This document shows positions 8,641 through 15,640 of a DNA stretch of 64,000 bases, piece by piece. Positions within the stretch are counted from its first letter, which is position 1. Each line of letters opens with the position of its first letter. Origin of the DNA: DASUBV01 sp036510065 (GTDB lineage Bacteria; Actinomycetota; Actinomycetes; Streptosporangiales; Streptosporangiaceae); NCBI GenBank assembly GCA_036510065.1, contig DATCEO010000166.1:177258-241257 (forward strand), written 5' to 3'. The position numbers were made by a program, and so were the translations under genes. The notes beneath the pieces were generated by a model. That model had not been told where the DNA came from and did no database searches. It saw only the letters and a list, made by a program, of their open reading frames with translations.

Positions 8641-9846
8641 TCATGCCCCGGCCTCCCTGATGAGCCGCGCGAACCGGTCGGCGGCCTGCCGCTGATTGCC
8701 GGGCAGGACGTGCGCGTAAACGCTCATGGTGATCGTCGGGCTGGCATGGCCGAGCCGCTGACTGACGACGTGCACGGGCTCTTTGGCCAGCAGCAGCAGC
8801 GTCGCGTGAGTGTGCCGCAGGTCATGCAGCCGGATCATCGGAAGCGCGTCCTCGCCGAGCGCGGCCCGGCACCGGGCGATATCGCTGGCGAACCGATGCG
8901 TCATCGCGCCAGGGCTGGCGTGCTCGCCCTGGATGTCACCGAACATCAGGGCATCATCACGGGCCAGTTGCAGCGCCAGCGTCCCGCGCGCCTTACGGTG
9001 CGCCTTCAGCAGCGCCGTCGTCGCGTCGTCCAGGTCGACGACGCGCGGCCGACCGGTCTTGGTGTCGCCCTCGACCATGGTGCCCGGCTCGCCCGTCTCC
9101 TGGATCATGCTCGCCGACCGGCGCACCCGCAGCGTCCCCGCGTCAGGATCAAAGTCGCGCCACCGCAGGGCAAGCGTCTCGCCGCGCCGCGTGCCCGTGT
9201 TCGCCATGAGGTGCCACAGCGCGTAGGTCGAGCTGCCGTCGGCTGCCCAGCCCAGGAAAGCGGCGAGCTGCCTGGCTGTCCAGCAGCTCATTTCCGGTGC
9301 CTTCGCCTTCCGCACCGACGGCGGCGACGCCGCGACCGCCGGGTTGCGGCTGATCCGCTGCGTCCTGACCGCCTCGGCCAGCGCCCCGTACAGGATCGTG
9401 TGGATGTAGCGGACGGTTCGCGGTGACAGCCCCTCGCCAGCGTGGCCGCGCTCGACCCGTCCGCTGCGCTCCAGCTGCCGGTACATGGCATTGATCCGCG
9501 CGGTCGTCAGCGCTGGCAGCAGCACCCTTCCGACCGCCGGGTCAATGTGCAGCCGGACGTTCGCCCGGTAGCTCGCCAGGGTCGACGGCTTCACCTGCAG
9601 CCCGTCTAGCCACTCATTGAGATACGCGCCGGTCTGCTGGCGGCTCGGCGCGACCAGCTCGCCGCGGGCCGCGTCGACCAGCATCGTCCGCAGCGCGTCC
9701 TGTGCTGCCTTCTTGGTGAACCACTTCTCGCCGGTAGCGCCGCGGCGCCTGGTGCCGAAACTCGGGTGGCCGATCGCCCACCGCTCGGTGCCGTTCCGCT
9801 CCCGGTACGGCCAGACTGAGCCCTCACCCGGTGACCTGCGTCCCAT
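8641..9846 (-). CDS. Tyrosine recombinase / site-specific integrase
   Basis: 401 residues. An N-terminal arm-binding part and SAM-like core-binding domain (about 60-165, WLDGLQVKPSTLASYRANVR) precede the catalytic domain. Catalytic residues are visible: Arg in NTGTRRGE (about 217), the H-x-x-R box in LHDLRHTHATLLL (about 340), GHAS, and the nucleophile in SVYAHV (about 376). Adjacent to attL, as usual for AICE integrases. It should carry out integration and, with the excisionase, excision. It lies 3 bases downstream of the XRE gene on the same strand, so the two are probably co-transcribed. Confidence 0.95.
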   Translation of the reverse strand: MGRRSPGEGSVWPYRERNGTERWAIGHPSFGTRRRGATGEKWFTKKAAQDALRTMLVDAARGELVAPSRQQTGAYLNEWLDGLQVKPSTLASYRANVRLHIDPAVGRVLLPALTTARINAMYRQLERSGRVERGHAGEGLSPRTVRYIHTILYGALAEAVRTQRISRNPAVAASPPSVRKAKAPEMSCWTARQLAAFLGWAADGSSTYALWHLMANTGTRRGETLALRWRDFDPDAGTLRVRRSASMIQETGEPGTMVEGDTKTGRPRVVDLDDATTALLKAHRKARGTLALQLARDDALMFGDIQGEHASPGAMTHRFASDIARCRAALGEDALPMIRLHDLRHTHATLLLLAKEPVHVVSQRLGHASPTITMSVYAHVLPGNQRQAADRFARLIREAGA

Positions 9847-9849
9847 AAC

Positions 9850-10281
9850 TCAGCCGTCCTCTGCTTCGGTCCGGCCCGCGAGAATGGCCGCCGTCTGCAT
9901 CGGGTCCGCTGCCACCGAGTCCGTCCAGGCGGCGGCTTCCCGCATGAAACTGGGCACGTTCCCGGCCCACCGGATCTCGCCGGGCCCTCTTACTCCTGAC
10001 CCGTGGATGACCCCGCCTGCTGGCAGCTCGATCCACGGCGATTCCTCGGCGGGAACCGCGAGCCGGACCATGCTTGTCTCAAGGACGAGCGCCAGGCCGA
10101 GAAGCTCTTCGGCGGTCACGCGCCTCTTGCCTTGCTCGGCCAGGCTCACGGTCGAGCGCAACCACGCGGCAAAGCCCAGGCTCTGCATGCGGGCGCTGAC
10201 GTCGGTCTGTGACAGGTTCGCGGCGGCACGCGCGGCGCGGATGTTACGGGCGAGAAGGCTCGCGTACTTGACCGGCTGCAT
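9850..10281 (-). CDS. XRE-type helix-turn-helix regulator of the element
   Basis: 143 residues from the internal ATG at 10281; the frame is open to 10386, but the extra 35 residues have no family look. The helix-turn-helix is at about residues 10-65 (LLARNIRAARAAANLSQTDV, then STVSLAEQGKRRVTAEELLG). The rest is less conserved. It stands between integrase and excisionase and is divergent from the latter, so it probably sets the excision decision, like a phage repressor. TCTAA boxes in the divergent region are candidate binding sites. No clear ribosome site precedes either start. Confidence 0.8.
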   Translation of the reverse strand: MQPVKYASLLARNIRAARAAANLSQTDVSARMQSLGFAAWLRSTVSLAEQGKRRVTAEELLGLALVLETSMVRLAVPAEESPWIELPAGGVIHGSGVRGPGEIRWAGNVPSFMREAAAWTDSVAADPMQTAAILAGRTEAEDG

Positions 10282-10320
10282 AGCGCCAGTGTCGCGGCAA
10301 TCGCACGCAATGGCAAGGGC

Positions 10321-10418
10321 ATCTAACAAAGTTCGGCGCAATCTAAACGCATCCGCTTGCTTCGACGGCGGTTCTCGTGCAACCATCAGGTCGTGATCGC
10401 AGCGTGCGACTGTCTAAC
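10321..10418. promoter_or_regulatory. Three TCTAA boxes in the regulator/excisionase divergent region
   Basis: ATCTAAC at 10321-10327, ATCTAAA at 10341-10347 (exactly 20 bases, two helical turns, later) and GTCTAAC at 10412-10418 lie between the XRE start and the excisionase start. In this GC-rich context these A/T-containing heptamers stand out. They could be operators for the XRE protein or promoter elements for the two divergent genes. Confidence 0.4.
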
Positions 10419-10442
10419 GCCTGGCGCCAGGGAAGGTGCACA

Positions 10443-10658
10443 ATGAGCGACTCCGCTACCGCAGGCATCCTCGACGGCAAGCTCTTCGCGGACGTTCCGG
10501 AGACAGCCGAGATCCTCCGTTACGACCAGCGGACCGTACGACGCGCCATCGAGGCCGGCGAGATCCCCGCGGTACGGGCTGGCGGCCGGTGGCGGGTCCC
10601 CACGACATGGCTGCGCCAGCAGGCCGGGCTTGGCGAGCAGCAGGTCATCCGTGCCTAG
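10443..10658 (+). CDS. Excisionase-like helix-turn-helix protein (AICE Xis)
   Basis: 71 residues. One MerR/excisionase-type winged-helix (DNA-binding domain of the 'excisionase' class): VPETAEILRYDQRTVRRAIE followed by GEIPAVRAGGRWRVPTTWLR, where the R-x-G-x-R-W wing is the family mark. The start has a good ribosome site (GGAAGG, 6-base spacer). In AICEs such proteins bend attachment DNA and direct the integrase to excise. It heads the rightward operon that includes the replication-type gene, so excision and replication are probably switched on together. Confidence 0.88.
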   Translation: MSDSATAGILDGKLFADVPETAEILRYDQRTVRRAIEAGEIPAVRAGGRWRVPTTWLRQQAGLGEQQVIRA

Positions 10659-10667
10659 AAACGGCAC

Positions 10668-10695
10668 CGGGCGGCACCCGAAGAGATGCCGCCCG
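10668..10695 (+). terminator. 9-bp GC stem hairpin after the excisionase gene
   Basis: CGGGCGGCA and its reverse complement TGCCGCCCG enclose a 10-base loop. It begins 9 bases after the excisionase stop. There is no U-run after it, so it may act as a partial terminator or an mRNA stabiliser between xis and the downstream operon. Confidence 0.45.
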
Positions 10696-10732
10696 ACCAT
10701 GACCGATCCCGCCGCTGAAAACGGAGACCACG

Positions 10733-11137
10733 ATGAGCATAGCCCGCCCGGCCGCCACTGAGCCGGTGCCGCTGCGCAAGGCGCTCGTCGACTACTGGCT
10801 CGCCGTCTCCGATGAGCGCGACCGGTACCTGAAGCGGATCCTGGCCGCCTGGCGGGAAGGCTGGCTATCCGGCCACGCCGCCGGCTACGCAGCCGGGTAC
10901 GCCACCGCTGAGGAGGACATGGCCGCAGCGTGGCACGAGATCGCCGACCCGGTGAGCCGCGGACGCGACCTGAAGGCCGAGGGCTGGGAACGCCGCATCG
11001 CCGCCGCCACCGCCGAGGAACGCGACGCGGCCCGCGAGCACTGGCGCGAGTTCTTCCGCCAGGCGGCCGCTACCCGCGAGGACCTCCGCACGGACTCGCA
11101 GCGCGCCGCGCTTTCGCTGGTAAGGAACACCAGATGA
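10733..11137 (+). CDS. Hypothetical AICE protein with G-x-A-x-G repeats
   Basis: 134 residues, not assigned to a named family. An amphipathic N-terminal half contains a run of G-H/Y-A repeats (SGHAAGYAAGYATAEEDMAA, about 43-62), followed by a charged helical C-terminal half. A related repeat appears in the small protein at 19267-19476 in the same element. The start has a ribosome site (GGAGACC) and the stop overlaps the DUF3631 start as ATGA, so the two are translationally coupled. It probably works with the replication protein, but nothing in the sequence proves this. Confidence 0.65.
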   Translation: MSIARPAATEPVPLRKALVDYWLAVSDERDRYLKRILAAWREGWLSGHAAGYAAGYATAEEDMAAAWHEIADPVSRGRDLKAEGWERRIAAATAEERDAAREHWREFFRQAAATREDLRTDSQRAALSLVRNTR

Positions 11138-12510
11138 GCGGCTTCTACGGCACCGACTACGACGACGACGGCCGGCCAGTCCCGGACGGCGCCGACCTCG
11201 ACGGCGCCGAGGTCCTCGACCAGGTGCACGACGAATACACCAGGTACGTCATCCTGCCGTCGCCGGAAGCCGCTGACGCGATGACGCTCTACACTGCGGC
11301 CACGCACGCCCAGCAGGCCTGGGAGCACGCCAGCCGGCTCGTCATCAAGTCACCGATCAAGCGCTGCGGCAAGACGCGCCTGCAGGAGGTCGCGCGGGAG
11401 CTGGTGCGCAACCCGCTGCCGACGACCAACATCTCCCCGGCCGCGCTCGTGCGCTCGATTAACGAGGACGACCCGCCCACGCTGATCCTCGACGAGGCCG
11501 ACACCGTCTGGGGAAAGAAGGACCAGCGATCTGACGGCGCCGAGGACCTGCGCGGGATCCTCAACTCCGGTCACTCCCGCGGCTGGCCCTACGTCCGCTG
11601 GGACGCCGTGGCCCGCAAGCAGGAGACCTGCCAGACCTTCGCCATGGCCATCATCGGCGGGATCGGCGACATGCCCGACACGATCGAGGACCGGGCCGTT
11701 GTCATCTCGATGCGGCGCCGCGCACCTGGCGAGCGGGTCACCCAGTGGCGCAGCCGCCGGGCGGTGCCGCAGCTGAAGGCCGTCCGCGAGCGGCTGCGCG
11801 CATGGGTGACCGCTCACGCAGGCGACCTCAAGTACGCAGAGCCGGACCTGCCGGCCGAGGACCGCGCGGCCGACGTCTGGGAACCGCTGGTCGCGATCGC
11901 GGATGCTGCCGGAGGTGACTGGCCAGACCGGGCCCGGAAAGCCTGCCAGGCTCTCGCCGGTCTCTCGGACAACGACCCGCGCGACGGAACCGCCGGAGAG
12001 CGGCTGCTGGCCGACATGCGGGCCATCTTCGGCGCCGCCACTTTCCTGTACGGCGTCACGATCGCCGAGCGGCTCGCGGAGATCGAGGAAGCGCCGTGGG
12101 CCGAATGGCGGCGTACCGGCAGCGGCCGGGAGCGCATCAACGGCCGCGGCCTGGCCGACCTGCTGCGCCCGTACGGCATCAGGCCGCGGAATGGCCGCGA
12201 GCGCGGAACGGGCCCGGTGGCGAAGGGCTACTACGCAGAGGACATGGCCGACGCCTGGGACCGCTACACCCGTAACACCGCTACAGATGACGAATCTGCG
12301 CAGGCCAGGCATGTAGCGGATGACGTAGCGGACGAGCCTGACGCGTCCGCTACAGGCGCTGAGCAGGCCGGATTCGACAATGTAGCGGACGTAGCGGACG
12401 TAGCGGAAGTGCGCCCAGACGATGCCATCTGCGCCCTCTGCGGCGAGCCGCTGAGGGCCTGGCAGGACGGCAAGACCCGGCCCCATCCCGCCTGCGAGCC
12501 CGGCCAGTGA
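11134..12510 (+). CDS. DUF3631-domain protein, probable replication ATPase of the element
   Basis: 458 residues. An N-terminal P-loop ATPase-like part has SPIKRCGKTRLQEVARELV (about 71-89, Walker A-like CGKT) and a Walker B LILDEADTVWG (about 119-129), then a RecA/helicase-like core (GILNSGHSRGWPYVRWD, CQTFAMAIIGGIGDMPDTIE). The DUF3631 domain (about 230-400) follows, then an acidic repeat region (VADVADVAEV) and a C-terminal CALCGEPL...HPAC zinc-knuckle. In AICEs DUF3631 proteins replace RepSA or prim-pol replication proteins. Its 3' end contains an iteron-like DNA repeat cluster. The start is ATG overlapping the previous stop, with AAGGAA upstream. Confidence 0.85.
   Translation: MSGFYGTDYDDDGRPVPDGADLDGAEVLDQVHDEYTRYVILPSPEAADAMTLYTAATHAQQAWEHASRLVIKSPIKRCGKTRLQEVARELVRNPLPTTNISPAALVRSINEDDPPTLILDEADTVWGKKDQRSDGAEDLRGILNSGHSRGWPYVRWDAVARKQETCQTFAMAIIGGIGDMPDTIEDRAVVISMRRRAPGERVTQWRSRRAVPQLKAVRERLRAWVTAHAGDLKYAEPDLPAEDRAADVWEPLVAIADAAGGDWPDRARKACQALAGLSDNDPRDGTAGERLLADMRAIFGAATFLYGVTIAERLAEIEEAPWAEWRRTGSGRERINGRGLADLLRPYGIRPRNGRERGTGPVAKGYYAEDMADAWDRYTRNTATDDESAQARHVADDVADEPDASATGAEQAGFDNVADVADVAEVRPDDAICALCGEPLRAWQDGKTRPHPACEPGQ
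12261..12406. repeat. Iteron-like cluster of GTAGCGG, eight copies on both strands
   Basis: Direct copies of GTAGCGG start at 12313, 12325, 12382, 12391 and 12400; inverted copies (CCGCTAC) start at 12261, 12278 and 12347. The last three direct copies are spaced 9 bases apart. The copies fall in different reading phases of the host gene, so protein constraint alone does not explain them. A candidate replication origin or binding site for the DUF3631 protein that encodes it. Confidence 0.6.
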
Positions 12511-12761
12511 CCGGCGACCTCGCCGCGATCCGCGCCGTGAGCGGCCTGCAGCTCGCCGTCCTGGACGGCCGCCAAGCCGACGCTGACCTGATCCTCGCCA
12601 GGCTCGACGCCGCCCAGCTCCGCGCCGTCGCCACCGAGCTGCTGGCCGTCTGGCGCGACGTCGTCAGGTTCAACTACACCCGCGACGCCATGCGAGCCGC
12701 GGTCGCCGCCGACGCGCTGGCCCAGGCAAGCATGGACGACACCGAAGGGACGCCGTCATGA
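12507..12761 (+). CDS. Small hypothetical protein in the replication operon
   Basis: 84 residues, mostly alpha-helical (LAAIRAVSGLQLAVLDGR, LILARLDAAQLRAVATELLA). GTG start overlaps the DUF3631 stop as GTGA, and its own stop overlaps the next start as ATGA, so it is translationally coupled on both sides. Not a family I can name. Codon use matches the element. Confidence 0.65.
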   Translation: MTGDLAAIRAVSGLQLAVLDGRQADADLILARLDAAQLRAVATELLAVWRDVVRFNYTRDAMRAAVAADALAQASMDDTEGTPS

Positions 12762-13009
12762 CCAAGCTCCATGCCTCGCGCAATGCAGTCTGCGAAGAGT
12801 GCTACACCGCCGAGGAGTTCGGCATGCCGCGGCCACACGTCGCCGGTCGCTGCTGGACTGCTGCCGATCTGATGGCATACCCGGAACTGCGCCAGCCGCT
12901 GCCGAGGTTGCGGCCAGTCAGCGATGCCGAATGGGGCGAACCCTGCGAGGTCTGCGGCAATGCCTGCACCAACGATGTATGCGGCAGCGCCGATTGCACG
13001 TGCGGCTGA
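12758..13009 (+). CDS. Small cysteine-rich protein, probable zinc binder
   Basis: 83 residues with nine cysteines: CEECYTAEEFG at residues 12-15, a lone Cys in GRCWTAADL, then CEVCGNAC and CGSADCTCG near the C-terminus. These CxxC pairs are typical of zinc-ribbon or zinc-knuckle proteins. It closes the xis-DUF3631 operon and is followed by a terminator. Function unknown; it could be a small DNA-binding accessory protein. Confidence 0.65.
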   Translation: MTKLHASRNAVCEECYTAEEFGMPRPHVAGRCWTAADLMAYPELRQPLPRLRPVSDAEWGEPCEVCGNACTNDVCGSADCTCG

Positions 13010-13121
13010 CCGCCGGGCATAACGAGGGCCGCGGCGAGCTGGCGGGTGACGGCCCGCGCCACCACCACAACCGAGGGGTGATCAGAGGAAGGCCACTCGG
13101 GGATAGCTGCCTGCACTCAAA

Positions 13122-13161
13122 AGCCCCACGGCGCGCCGACCGGCGGCGCTACCGTGGGGCT
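13122..13161 (+). terminator. Terminator of the xis-replication operon
   Basis: A 10-bp perfect stem (AGCCCCACGG with CCGTGGGGCT) encloses a second small inverted repeat (GCGCCG/CGGCGC). It lies 113 bases after the last gene of the operon and 30 bases before the next start, and is preceded by an A-run and followed by TCCTCATCT. Confidence 0.75.
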
Positions 13162-13190
13162 CCTCATCTAGCAACACTGGAGCCTAGGCC

Positions 13191-13607
13191 ATGCCTGAGC
13201 TTGACTACATGATTCTCGCCGACTACGTGCGCCAGGACGGCAGCACCGTCCACATCATGGCCGCCGGGGTGGACACGGTATTCGCACCCGTTGTCCCTAC
13301 TGTGCAGCCCTTCGGCATCGCTCTGCGCCTCACCTTTGGCGCTGAGGAGGAAGTCGGGGCATCGCACTATCTCAAGATCACCTTCCAGTCCGCAGACGGA
13401 GAGCAGCTCCTCGTCGCCAGGTCGGTCTTCAACACGCCCCCACCCAAGCCCGAAGTCCCGGAACACTGGAGGACGGCAATGGGACTGGCGATACAGATCC
13501 CGGTGCCGCTGCCCCGGTACGGCGACTACGCGTTCGAGCTCGACATCGATGACGGGGCGATCACCAAGTCGATCGACGTCCGCGCCGTCCGGCCGGGGCA
13601 GAGCTAG
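13191..13607 (+). CDS. DUF6941-like protein
   Basis: 138 residues. It begins LDYMILADYVRQDGSTVHIM and continues AAGVDTV, with a beta-rich core (FGIALRLTFG, HYLKITFQSADG) and a C-terminal FELDIDDG. This matches the small 'DUF6941' family found in mobile and chromosomal contexts, with no known function; the fold looks like a C2- or immunoglobulin-like beta sandwich. It is the first gene after the terminator and is 5 bases from a DUF4258 gene, suggesting one operon with the toxin-antitoxin-like pair. Confidence 0.6.
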   Translation: MPELDYMILADYVRQDGSTVHIMAAGVDTVFAPVVPTVQPFGIALRLTFGAEEEVGASHYLKITFQSADGEQLLVARSVFNTPPPKPEVPEHWRTAMGLAIQIPVPLPRYGDYAFELDIDDGAITKSIDVRAVRPGQS

Positions 13608-13612
13608 CGGCT

Positions 13613-13831
13613 ATGCCCGAGTGGAGCGACCACGCGCGCGACCGGATGGAGGAGCGCGACATCACGGACGAAGACGTGGCCCAGGCGCTAAAGCGCAGGT
13701 CAGGTCAGCCTCGGCCAGGCAACAATGGCAACATCGTGGTATTGGGGTACGGCAGGAGAGGGCGCATACTGAGGGTGGTGTTGACGCCGGACCAGCAAGT
13801 CATCGTCAGCGTGATGTGGCTCGACGACTAG
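13613..13831 (+). CDS. DUF4258 protein, RelE-like toxin candidate
   Basis: 72 residues with the DUF4258 pattern: H-A-x-D-R-M-E-E-R-D-I-T near the N-terminus, VAQALKRR, then NIVVLGYGRRGRILRVVLTP with the final strand VIVSVMW. DUF4258 proteins are small, RelE-superfamily-like and often paired with DUF2283 proteins, as here. The pair is regarded as toxin-antitoxin-like, though direct evidence is thin. Likely a stabilisation module of the element. Confidence 0.75.
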   Translation: MPEWSDHARDRMEERDITDEDVAQALKRRSGQPRPGNNGNIVVLGYGRRGRILRVVLTPDQQVIVSVMWLDD

Positions 13832-13849
13832 CAGCCAGATGAGGGAACT

Positions 13850-14155
13850 ATGCGGCTCGACTTTGACCTGAACGTCGGTGCGCTCTATATCAGCCTGAGC
13901 GATCATGACGTTGCCCGGACGCGGGTCGTCGACGACAACACCATGATGGACCTCGATGCGGGCGGCGTGGCCGTGGGGATCGAGGTTATAGCGACCGCCT
14001 ACCCGTGGCCGGTCGAGGACGTACTGCGCGACTTCCGGATGCCTCCAGGCCAGGTAGAACAGATCCGCTCGTACTTCCGGCCATCAATCCCGGGGACAAC
14101 GGAAGCTGCGCCGGTCACCCGGTACGAGGCACCCGCCATCCTCGTGGCCGCGTAA
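13850..14155 (+). CDS. DUF2283 protein, antitoxin candidate
   Basis: 101 residues. The DUF2283 core is at the N-terminus (DLNVGALYISLSDHDVARTR, then DLDAGGVAVGIEVI), followed by an extension of about 40 residues after VEDVLRDF that is longer than usual and carries no domain I recognise. It starts 18 bases after the DUF4258 gene with GAGGGAAC upstream. The gene order toxin-then-antitoxin is unusual for type II systems but common for DUF4258-DUF2283 pairs. Confidence 0.75.
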   Translation: MRLDFDLNVGALYISLSDHDVARTRVVDDNTMMDLDAGGVAVGIEVIATAYPWPVEDVLRDFRMPPGQVEQIRSYFRPSIPGTTEAAPVTRYEAPAILVAA

Positions 14156-14404
14156 TAGCACACCCCAGCACGACCAGAACGTCATAGATGGTAGGCGGAT
14201 CGCCTACGCGGCGGACGGTGGGAGTGGCGACCATGCCGTCCGGCACCCGCCCGGCACCCGGCGCGCCCATCCCGGATGGCAACCGGCCACCATCGTGTTT
14301 GCGCAGGTCACAGGGTCCTATGTGGGTCCTGCGTGGATCGGCTATTACTCTGCGTAACCATCTATCCACTCCGCAGTCATCTAGCCGCGCGCGCCGTCGC
14401 GTGG

Positions 14405-14442
14405 CACGTTGCATCAGGGACGTTGCGGTCTGCACGTTGCAT
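14405..14442 (+). promoter_or_regulatory. Promoter and repeat operator of the terminase operon
   Basis: CACGTTGCAT occurs at 14405-14414 and 14433-14442, with a shorter CGTTGC copy between them at 14421-14426. The second copy overlaps a CATAAT -10 box (14440-14445), and the A of the ATG at 14452 lies 7 bases after it, so the transcript is probably leaderless. The repeats look like an operator. The rest of the 296-base gap (14156-14404) shows nothing I can name. Confidence 0.5.
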
Positions 14443-14451
14443 AATGGGGTC

Positions 14452-14766
14452 ATGGCCGATTCGTCCGCGCTGAGGTCGCGCAGGTCCCGTGCTCACGCAG
14501 CCGGTGACCATTCCCTTTGCCGCCGCAGCGCCGCCTGCGCCTCCCTGGTGCCCGCCGGGCCCGTCCGGGACGCTGCCCCGTGCGCGGACACCGCCGGGGC
14601 GCTGGCGCGGCTCGCGGGACGGCTGGAGGCCGCGCACGTGGCCGACCCCGGCAACGCGCTGGTCGCGCGGGAGCTGCGGGCCTGCCTGCTGGCCCTCCCC
14701 GCCCCCGGTGACGGCGAGGATGACCCGCTGGAGGAGCTGAGCGATCTTGCCGGCGTCGTTCCCTGA
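14452..14766 (+). CDS. Small terminase-operon protein, terminase small subunit-like position
   Basis: 104 residues. N-terminal basic, Ser/Arg-rich (SALRSRRSRAHAAGDHSLC), then two helices (LARLAGRLEAAHVADPGNAL, ARELRACLLALP) and an acidic tail. Proteins like this lie directly before terminase large subunits in actinophages, where the small subunit or an adaptor is expected; sequence alone does not prove that role. It overlaps the terminase ATPase start by 20 bases. No ribosome site, consistent with a leaderless start at 14452. Confidence 0.6.
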   Translation: MADSSALRSRRSRAHAAGDHSLCRRSAACASLVPAGPVRDAAPCADTAGALARLAGRLEAAHVADPGNALVARELRACLLALPAPGDGEDDPLEELSDLAGVVP

Positions 14767-15640
14767 GCCGCGGGTCTCCTACGTGCCGCGGGCTGACGGC
14801 CGCGCCGGCCGGGGCGCCGCCGGGCTGGCCGCGCTGGCGGGGGTGTCGCTGGACGGCTGGCAGCGGATGGTGCTGGACGCGGGGTGCGACCGGCGGGGCG
14901 GCGGGTGGTCCGCGTTCGAGGTCGGGGTGGTCTGCCCGCGGCAGAACGGGAAGACGGTCCTGCTGGCTATCCGGGAGCTGGCGGGGGTGCTGCTGTTCGG
15001 CGAGCGGCTGGTGATTCACTCGGCGCATGAGTGGCGGACGGTGAGCGAGCAGTTCGCGGCGACGCTGGAGCTCGTGGAGGGCTCGGCGCTGGACCGGTAC
15101 AAGCTGCGGGTGCGCAGGACCGGCGGGGAGGAGTCGATCACGTTCGTCAACGGGGCCAGGCTGCGGTTCATGAACCGGTCGCGTGAGTCGGCGCGCGGTT
15201 TCTCCGCGGACCTGGTGGTCCTGGACGAGGCGCACGCGCTCACTCTGGAGCAGGCGCAGGCGCTGCTGCCGGTGCTGTCCGCCCGTCCGCGCGCCCAGCT
15301 CTGGTACGCGGCGGCGGGCCCGGCGCCGGGCGCGTGGCAGCTGGCCCGCCTGCGGACGCGGGCGATGTCGGAGGACCCTGGCCGGCTGGCGTGGCTCGAA
15401 TGGTCCGCCGACCCGGCCGGGGACCCGGAGGACCCGGCGGTGTGGGCGGCGGCCAACCCGGCGGTCGCCAGCGGGCGCCTGTCCGTGGAGCGGATGGCGG
15501 AGGAGCGGGCCACCCTGGGCGCGGCCGGGTTCGCCGCTGAGCGCCTCGCGGCGGCGCCGTGGCCGTCTGAGCACCAGGGTGCATGGGAGCTGTTCAGCGA
15601 AGAGGACTGGCTCGCGGCGACGGGTGAGGGGACGATGTGA
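14747..15640 (+). CDS. Phage terminase large subunit, ATPase domain (split gene)
   Basis: 297 residues, against 450-550 for a whole terminase large subunit. Walker A is PRQNGKT (64-70), Walker B is VVLDEAH (157-163), and the coupling motif-like YAAAGP is at 187-192. Conserved TerL features such as HSAHEWRTVSEQF and RGFSADLVVLDEAHAL are present. The protein ends just after FSEEDWLAAT, where the nuclease domain normally begins; that domain is in the next gene in the -1 frame. The ATPase would pump DNA into a procapsid or act on element DNA. Confidence 0.88.
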   Translation: MPASFPEPRVSYVPRADGRAGRGAAGLAALAGVSLDGWQRMVLDAGCDRRGGGWSAFEVGVVCPRQNGKTVLLAIRELAGVLLFGERLVIHSAHEWRTVSEQFAATLELVEGSALDRYKLRVRRTGGEESITFVNGARLRFMNRSRESARGFSADLVVLDEAHALTLEQAQALLPVLSARPRAQLWYAAAGPAPGAWQLARLRTRAMSEDPGRLAWLEWSADPAGDPEDPAVWAAANPAVASGRLSVERMAEERATLGAAGFAAERLAAAPWPSEHQGAWELFSEEDWLAATGEGTM

